Positions 60,351-64,000 of a stretch of 64,000 bases of DNA are shown piece by piece. This DNA comes from CG2-30-51-40 sp041753575 (lineage in GTDB: Bacteria; Desulfobacterota; DSM-4660; Desulfatiglandales; Desulfatiglandaceae), in the NCBI GenBank assembly GCA_041753575.1, contig JBGSUA010000120.1, positions 1 to 64,000 on the forward strand, given 5' to 3'. The notes beneath the pieces are model-generated. The model made no database searches, was not told the origin of the DNA, and was given only the letters and a program-made list of their open reading frames with translations. Each line of letters begins with the position of its first letter. Within the stretch, counting starts at the first letter, position 1. A program made the translations under genes and the position numbers.

Positions 60351-60908
60351 ATGTCAAAGGCTATGGAAGAAATGAATATTTCAAATAAGAAGGGTTTTAC
60401 CCTGGTTGAGCTGGCGGTCGCCATTGCCATTATAGCTATACTTTCAGCGGTTGCTACCCCTGTAATACTGAGGTGGCTTCCCGATTACAGGCTGAGGATG
60501 GCCGCGAGGGATCTTTTCTCCAACATGCAGCTTGCCAAGATGACGGCGGTAAAGTCTAACACCAATGTGGCTGTGGTATTCAACCAGGCGGTAGGCGGAA
60601 CTGTTTTTGACTATGCGGTCTTCGTGGATTCTAACAACAATGTGGAATACGATGCCGGGGAGGTGGTCATTGCCAGGGTACGCCTTGCTGACTACAGGGG
60701 CGTACAATTTGATCCCACACAGGGCGGCGGAAACGGCCTTACCTTTACCAATAACGACGACGGCCTCCCTGCGATAGCCTTTAGGGGAAACGGTCTTACA
60801 AGAAATAACGGGGGAGGCTTCGGAGCGGGGACCGCGTTTTTCAGCAATACAAACGCCAGGACCCTGAGCCTGGTTGTGACCGCGGCAGGCAACATAAGGA
60901 TTAATTAA
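60351..60908 (+). CDS. fimT: Minor pseudopilin, GspH/FimT type
   Basis: The 185-residue protein has a type III signal peptide: KKG-FTLVELAVAIAIIAIL with cleavage after Gly15 and the key Glu at position +5. The GspH/FimT region follows (DYRLRMAARDLFSNMQLAKMTAVK in part). It is expected in the inner membrane and at the tip of a type IV pilus. It heads the rightward set GspH-PilW-PilV-PilX-PilY1. The start is uncertain: ATG at 60351 has no strong ribosome binding site and ATG at 60372 is an alternative. Confidence 0.85.
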   Translation: MSKAMEEMNISNKKGFTLVELAVAIAIIAILSAVATPVILRWLPDYRLRMAARDLFSNMQLAKMTAVKSNTNVAVVFNQAVGGTVFDYAVFVDSNNNVEYDAGEVVIARVRLADYRGVQFDPTQGGGNGLTFTNNDDGLPAIAFRGNGLTRNNGGGFGAGTAFFSNTNARTLSLVVTAAGNIRIN

Positions 60909-60925
60909 CTTGGCAGAGTTTCGAT

Positions 60926-61792
60926 ATGAAAGACTTTAAAAACTCAAAAGGATTCACTCTGGTTGAACTTCTGGTTTCCATGGCGATTGCAGGCCTTGTG
61001 GCCGGGGCCATGTTCGCCTCTTATCGTTCCCAGCAGGATTCCTATGTAGCCCAGCAGGAAATCTCATCCATGCAGCAAAACCTTCGGGCCGCGCTTTTTT
61101 TTATGGAGAGGGATATCCGCCTGGCCGGCTATGACCCCCGAGACAGTGGTAACTTCGGGATAACGGACGTAAGGTTGAAGAATATAAACGACGCCCTTGA
61201 CGCGAATGGCAATTCATGCATCGAGATGACCGTAGATAATGCTCCGGAAGACGGGATGGTGGCATGCAATGAAAGGGTCTATTACTGCATTTTCGACAGC
61301 CCTGTGGGAGCCCCGGACGGTAATCTCGATCTTGCACGTAGAGTCGGTCAAGGGGCGCTCACTCCTAATCCTGTTCCGCTGGGCTGTCCAACAGCACCCA
61401 GGCAACTTCTTTCGCAGAACATCATAGCCATGGGTCTGGCCTACGCCTTTGACAATAACGGAGACAAGTTTCCTGACGTGAGCGCCGGAGGAAACGTCAT
61501 CTGGGCAATTGACAGCAATAATGACAACCTCCTCGATCTAAGCCTCGACACAAACGACGACGGAAACATTGATCTTCTTGATAACCCCGCCGGCGTTCCT
61601 CTCCTTGCGCCGGTAGCCTTGAACAGAATAGTCGCCGTGAGGATATGGCTGCTGGCAAGGGGAGACCGACAGGATCAAAAGCATCTGGACAATACCACCT
61701 ACGTGGTAGGTCAAAGAAGAATCACGCCAAACAACGGATTCAGACACAGGGCGTTATCCTCCATAATCAGATGCAGAAATATGCTTATCTAG
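60926..61792 (+). CDS. pilW: Type IV pilus assembly protein PilW
   Basis: The 288-residue protein has prepilin motif KG-FTLVELLVSMAIAG with cleavage after Gly9, the PilW-type stretch ALFFMERDIRLAGYDP, and the C-terminal FRHRALSSIIRCRN that matches the usual PilW end. Residues about 176-220 are Asp/Asn-rich (DNNGD, DSNNDN, DTNDDGN) and look like calcium-binding loops. It is a minor pilin needed for initiation of pilus assembly. It lies 17 bases after the GspH/FimT gene. Confidence 0.9.
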   Translation: MKDFKNSKGFTLVELLVSMAIAGLVAGAMFASYRSQQDSYVAQQEISSMQQNLRAALFFMERDIRLAGYDPRDSGNFGITDVRLKNINDALDANGNSCIEMTVDNAPEDGMVACNERVYYCIFDSPVGAPDGNLDLARRVGQGALTPNPVPLGCPTAPRQLLSQNIIAMGLAYAFDNNGDKFPDVSAGGNVIWAIDSNNDNLLDLSLDTNDDGNIDLLDNPAGVPLLAPVALNRIVAVRIWLLARGDRQDQKHLDNTTYVVGQRRITPNNGFRHRALSSIIRCRNMLI

Positions 61793-61821
61793 AACCTTTG
61801 CCGAGCGGAAACGGAGTTAGC

Positions 61822-62226
61822 ATGAAAAAACTATCCAAATATGAAAGCCTGACCGGGGATCGCTACGGTTTTACGCTTGTTGAGGTTATGCTGGCCATGG
61901 GAGTATTTGCCATTGGAATCCTTTCAATAGCATCCATGCAGATCGGGGCCACAAACGCCAACTCCACTGCCTATCGCCTTACTGAGCGCACTTCTCTTGC
62001 CGAAGCAAGGCTGGAGTCGCTTCTTTCGCTCCCTTATGCCCACCCTGACCTCACGCAGGGCAATCACGCAGATCCGGCGCCTCCTCCTGGATATGCCGTT
62101 ACCTGGAATGTGGTGGATAATGCCCCGGTTGCGAACGCTAAAACGGTTTCCGTTTCATCCGCATATCAGGCAAGGGGAGGCGTCGTGAAAACCGCTACGT
62201 TAACATACGTCAAATCGAGTATTTAG
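61822..62226 (+). CDS. pilV: Type IV pilus modification protein PilV
   Basis: The 134-residue protein has prepilin motif YG-FTLVEVMLAMGVFAIG with cleavage after Gly16 and Glu at +5, followed by SIASMQIGATNAN and AYRLTERTSLAEARLE, the standard PilV core. A CGGAG site precedes the ATG at 61822; the frame is open from 61645 within pilW, but that part is read in another frame. It is a minor pilin of the tip complex. Confidence 0.9.
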   Translation: MKKLSKYESLTGDRYGFTLVEVMLAMGVFAIGILSIASMQIGATNANSTAYRLTERTSLAEARLESLLSLPYAHPDLTQGNHADPAPPPGYAVTWNVVDNAPVANAKTVSVSSAYQARGGVVKTATLTYVKSSI

Positions 62227-62265
62227 ATTATCATTACCATATAGAAAGCTGCAGCGGAGACAATT

Positions 62266-62745
62266 ATGGCAATGAATGCTTTTTTCAGGGATAAGGGCGG
62301 TTCGGTTTTGGTTCTCGGCATGCTAATGCTGGTGCTTTTGTCCCTTCTGGGTATTGCGGTTGTCACTACCTCGACAATAGAGATCCAGGTGGCGGCAAAT
62401 GAAAGATTTTACAAAGAAAACCTCTATGAGGCTGAGGCAGGCGCCATCGAGGCGGCACAGTCGCTTGAAAACTCAGACCTTAAGAACATTCCCCCTGCCT
62501 GGCTTCAGGGTATCGGGGGCATAAATGAAGCTAATGATATGTTCAGGGAGACATTCTGGAGTAACACGGCAGTGCCGTCAGCGGGCCTGGCAACAGCAAG
62601 GCTAAGCGCAGCCTTTCAAGGTTATGCTCCTGGAAGTTCTCTGGATGTATCGAGTTCGCGGGTGCATCTCTACTCAGTCTATGGAAGATCCAATAGAAAC
62701 AATGGCAATGCCATAGTAAGGGTTCACTATAGAAAGCCCTTTTGA
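62266..62745 (+). CDS. pilX: Type IV pilus assembly protein PilX
   Basis: The 159-residue protein begins with the PilX_N region: KGGSVLVLGMLMLVLLSLLGIAVV membrane helix (given in part), TTSTIEIQVAANE and the segment FYKENLYEAEAGAIEAAQ, in which EAEAG is typical. It lacks the FTLxE prepilin motif, as PilX proteins often do. It sits between PilV and PilY1, its usual neighbours. Confidence 0.88.
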   Translation: MAMNAFFRDKGGSVLVLGMLMLVLLSLLGIAVVTTSTIEIQVAANERFYKENLYEAEAGAIEAAQSLENSDLKNIPPAWLQGIGGINEANDMFRETFWSNTAVPSAGLATARLSAAFQGYAPGSSLDVSSSRVHLYSVYGRSNRNNGNAIVRVHYRKPF

Positions 62746-62788
62746 TGCCGGATTCACACCCTCAGGGCAAATCGAGGAGATCAATATA

Positions 62789-64000
62789 ATGAAAACCACA
62801 GCTTTTGTAGGGCTCTTTGCCGCATTGATAATGGGATTTTCTGTTTCAGGAGACGCCTTCGCCGACGATCATGGCAACGATTGCGCCTCTGCGACCGCCG
62901 TGGGAAGCACAAGCGTGACATCTGGAAACATAGAAACAGCAGGAGATGTCGATTTCTTTAGATTGGACCTCGCGCCCAACGGCTACCTGGACCTCCAGTC
63001 AACCGGAGGCACCGATACCTTCGGAACCCTTTATGATGCCGAATGCAGCGAGATCGCATCGGATGACGATGCAGGAGCAGGACGCAATTTCAGAATAAGG
63101 TTGGATGTAGCCGCAGGGACCTATTATGTCAGAGTCCGCCATTTTGAACCTGCCAGAACCGGCGCATACCAGCTCTCTGTAGCCTTTCAGCCCGACGACC
63201 ACGGGAACGACTGCGCGACAGCTACTGCGGTTGCATGTGGAAGCACCACTGCCGGAAACATATTCAGGCCGGGAGACGTGGATTACTTCAGGGTAGATCT
63301 GACAGGCAATTCCCTTCTCAAGGTTTATTCTGAAGGCAGTACCAATACCTATGGAACCCTCCTCAACGGGGCATGTCAGACCGTCGCCTCGGACAATAAC
63401 AGCGGAAGCGGCAACAATTTCCTCATTGAGCGGGATCTTTCGCCCGGAGCCTATTATGTCGCTGTGAAACACTACAACGCCAGTTCAACCGGCACATACA
63501 GCTTCGTAACGGAATGTACAGTATTCCACAACATAAGCGCATCGGCTGAGATCGGAGGAAGCATCAGCCCAGCCGGAACAATAGTTGTAAGGGAGGGAGA
63601 GAGTCAGAGTTTTTCAATACTCCCGTTTCCTGGAAACTCCATCCAGGATGTCCTTGTTGATGGAGTTTCAGTAGGCGCTGTATCAAGTTATACCTTCACA
63701 AATATAACGGCGGATCACTCGATTCTCGTAATCTTCCTGGTTCCGCCTGGGGCCTGTCTGGACATCGCTGACTATCCCATTGATGCAAGGGTAGTTGCGG
63801 CGCCGGCCAACATAATGTTCGTGCTCGACGATTCAGGCAGCATGGACTGGGAGGTTCTTGCACCTGAGCTGGACGGCCTTTTCCAGTCTAACTCCTATGT
63901 CTTCGATGATCCCGGGGACAATGTTTACAAGAGCGGGACCTATTCGCAAATCTTAAGCGGAAGCAACAGGATGCTTTGGAAGTCCCAGTGGCACGGTTAT
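62789..64000 (+). CDS. pilY1: PilY1-like pilus tip protein with N-terminal pre-peptidase-like repeats (partial, continues past the right edge)
   Basis: Translation is open for 404 codons to the window edge. A signal peptide ends at about residue 25 (GDAFA). Two repeats (about 26-133 and 136-240) share DDHGNDCATATAV, GDVDYFRxDL and aGTYYVxVxH, a pre-peptidase C-terminal (PPC)-like domain. A third beta module (243-317) contains GGSISPAG and TADHSILVIF. A von Willebrand A domain begins at 341, with the metal site DDSGSM (347-352), as in PilY1. GAGGAGA precedes the ATG. It ends a minor-pilin operon, and should be a calcium-dependent adhesin at the pilus tip. Confidence 0.85.
   Translation, partial: MKTTAFVGLFAALIMGFSVSGDAFADDHGNDCASATAVGSTSVTSGNIETAGDVDFFRLDLAPNGYLDLQSTGGTDTFGTLYDAECSEIASDDDAGAGRNFRIRLDVAAGTYYVRVRHFEPARTGAYQLSVAFQPDDHGNDCATATAVACGSTTAGNIFRPGDVDYFRVDLTGNSLLKVYSEGSTNTYGTLLNGACQTVASDNNSGSGNNFLIERDLSPGAYYVAVKHYNASSTGTYSFVTECTVFHNISASAEIGGSISPAGTIVVREGESQSFSILPFPGNSIQDVLVDGVSVGAVSSYTFTNITADHSILVIFLVPPGACLDIADYPIDARVVAAPANIMFVLDDSGSMDWEVLAPELDGLFQSNSYVFDDPGDNVYKSGTYSQILSGSNRMLWKSQWHGY

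Overview
The window looks like chromosome of an anaerobic Gram-negative bacterium, most probably a member of the Desulfobacterota (former Deltaproteobacteria). This is inferred from gene content and gene order, not from a marker gene: a yebC-ruvC-ruvA-ruvB block, a complete liv ABC transporter with an embedded acyl-CoA ligase, two receiver-AAA+-Fis regulators, a protein with a CFI-box C-terminal segment, FolE2 in the folate pathway, and a type IV pilus minor-pilin operon ending in PilY1. No phage, insertion sequence with a transposase, CRISPR array or rRNA was seen. There is one tRNA, tRNA-Pro(UGG).

Layout. Bases 1-6935 hold a leftward operon: TRAP transporter dctPQM, two short-chain dehydrogenases, a TetR regulator, and E1 alpha and E1 beta of a 2-oxoacid/acetoin dehydrogenase, the last cut by the left edge. 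A good promoter at 6720-6747 sits between two similar operator-like sites, and a third copy lies in the acoA-acoB gap. Bases 6936-14570 are a second leftward group: PEP synthase, FabH, an alpha/beta hydrolase, an MtaA-like corrinoid methyltransferase, a hydroxyacyl-CoA dehydrogenase and a lipoamide dehydrogenase. Bases 15097-17957 run rightward: cysteine desulfurase, isochorismatase-like hydrolase, DUF72. Bases 17914-19793 encode an exported HEAT protein and a permuted NlpC/P60-like protein. Bases 20124-27786 are livH, livM, livK, acyl-CoA synthetase, livG, livF and a thioesterase, suggesting uptake and CoA activation of an organic acid. Bases 28029-46352 are mostly DNA repair: ruvB, ruvA, ruvC, yebC, rlmE, an acyl-CoA ligase, two sigma-54 activators, a flavin oxidoreductase, and recD, recB, recC.

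Bases 46482-48362 (rightward) encode a DUF2914 protein and a fusion of a CdaA-type diadenylate cyclase with CdaR-like YbbR domains. Bases 48385-51705 (leftward) encode a lysine 2,3-aminomutase-like radical SAM enzyme overlapping two D-Ala-D-Ala-ligase-like ATP-grasp enzymes, a candidate undescribed pathway. Bases 52461-55712 encode a protein joining an endonuclease Q (PHP plus zinc finger) to a UvrD-type helicase, preceded by two GGAACT/AGTTCC palindromes. The right end has a formyltransferase-only PurH, FolE2, tRNA-Pro, RlmD, a repeat-rich gap and the minor-pilin operon (GspH/FimT, PilW, PilV, PilX, PilY1), the last gene running off the edge.

Non-coding DNA carries several dispersed repeats: two short elements with inverted ends (25551-25633 and 27821-27974), part of which recurs before the cysteine desulfurase; and a repeat found at 19850 and 59650 whose copies differ mainly in the number of 14-base tandem units. 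The strongest candidates for new biology are the EndoQ-UvrD fusion, the CdaA-YbbR fusion and the KamA/double ATP-grasp operon.
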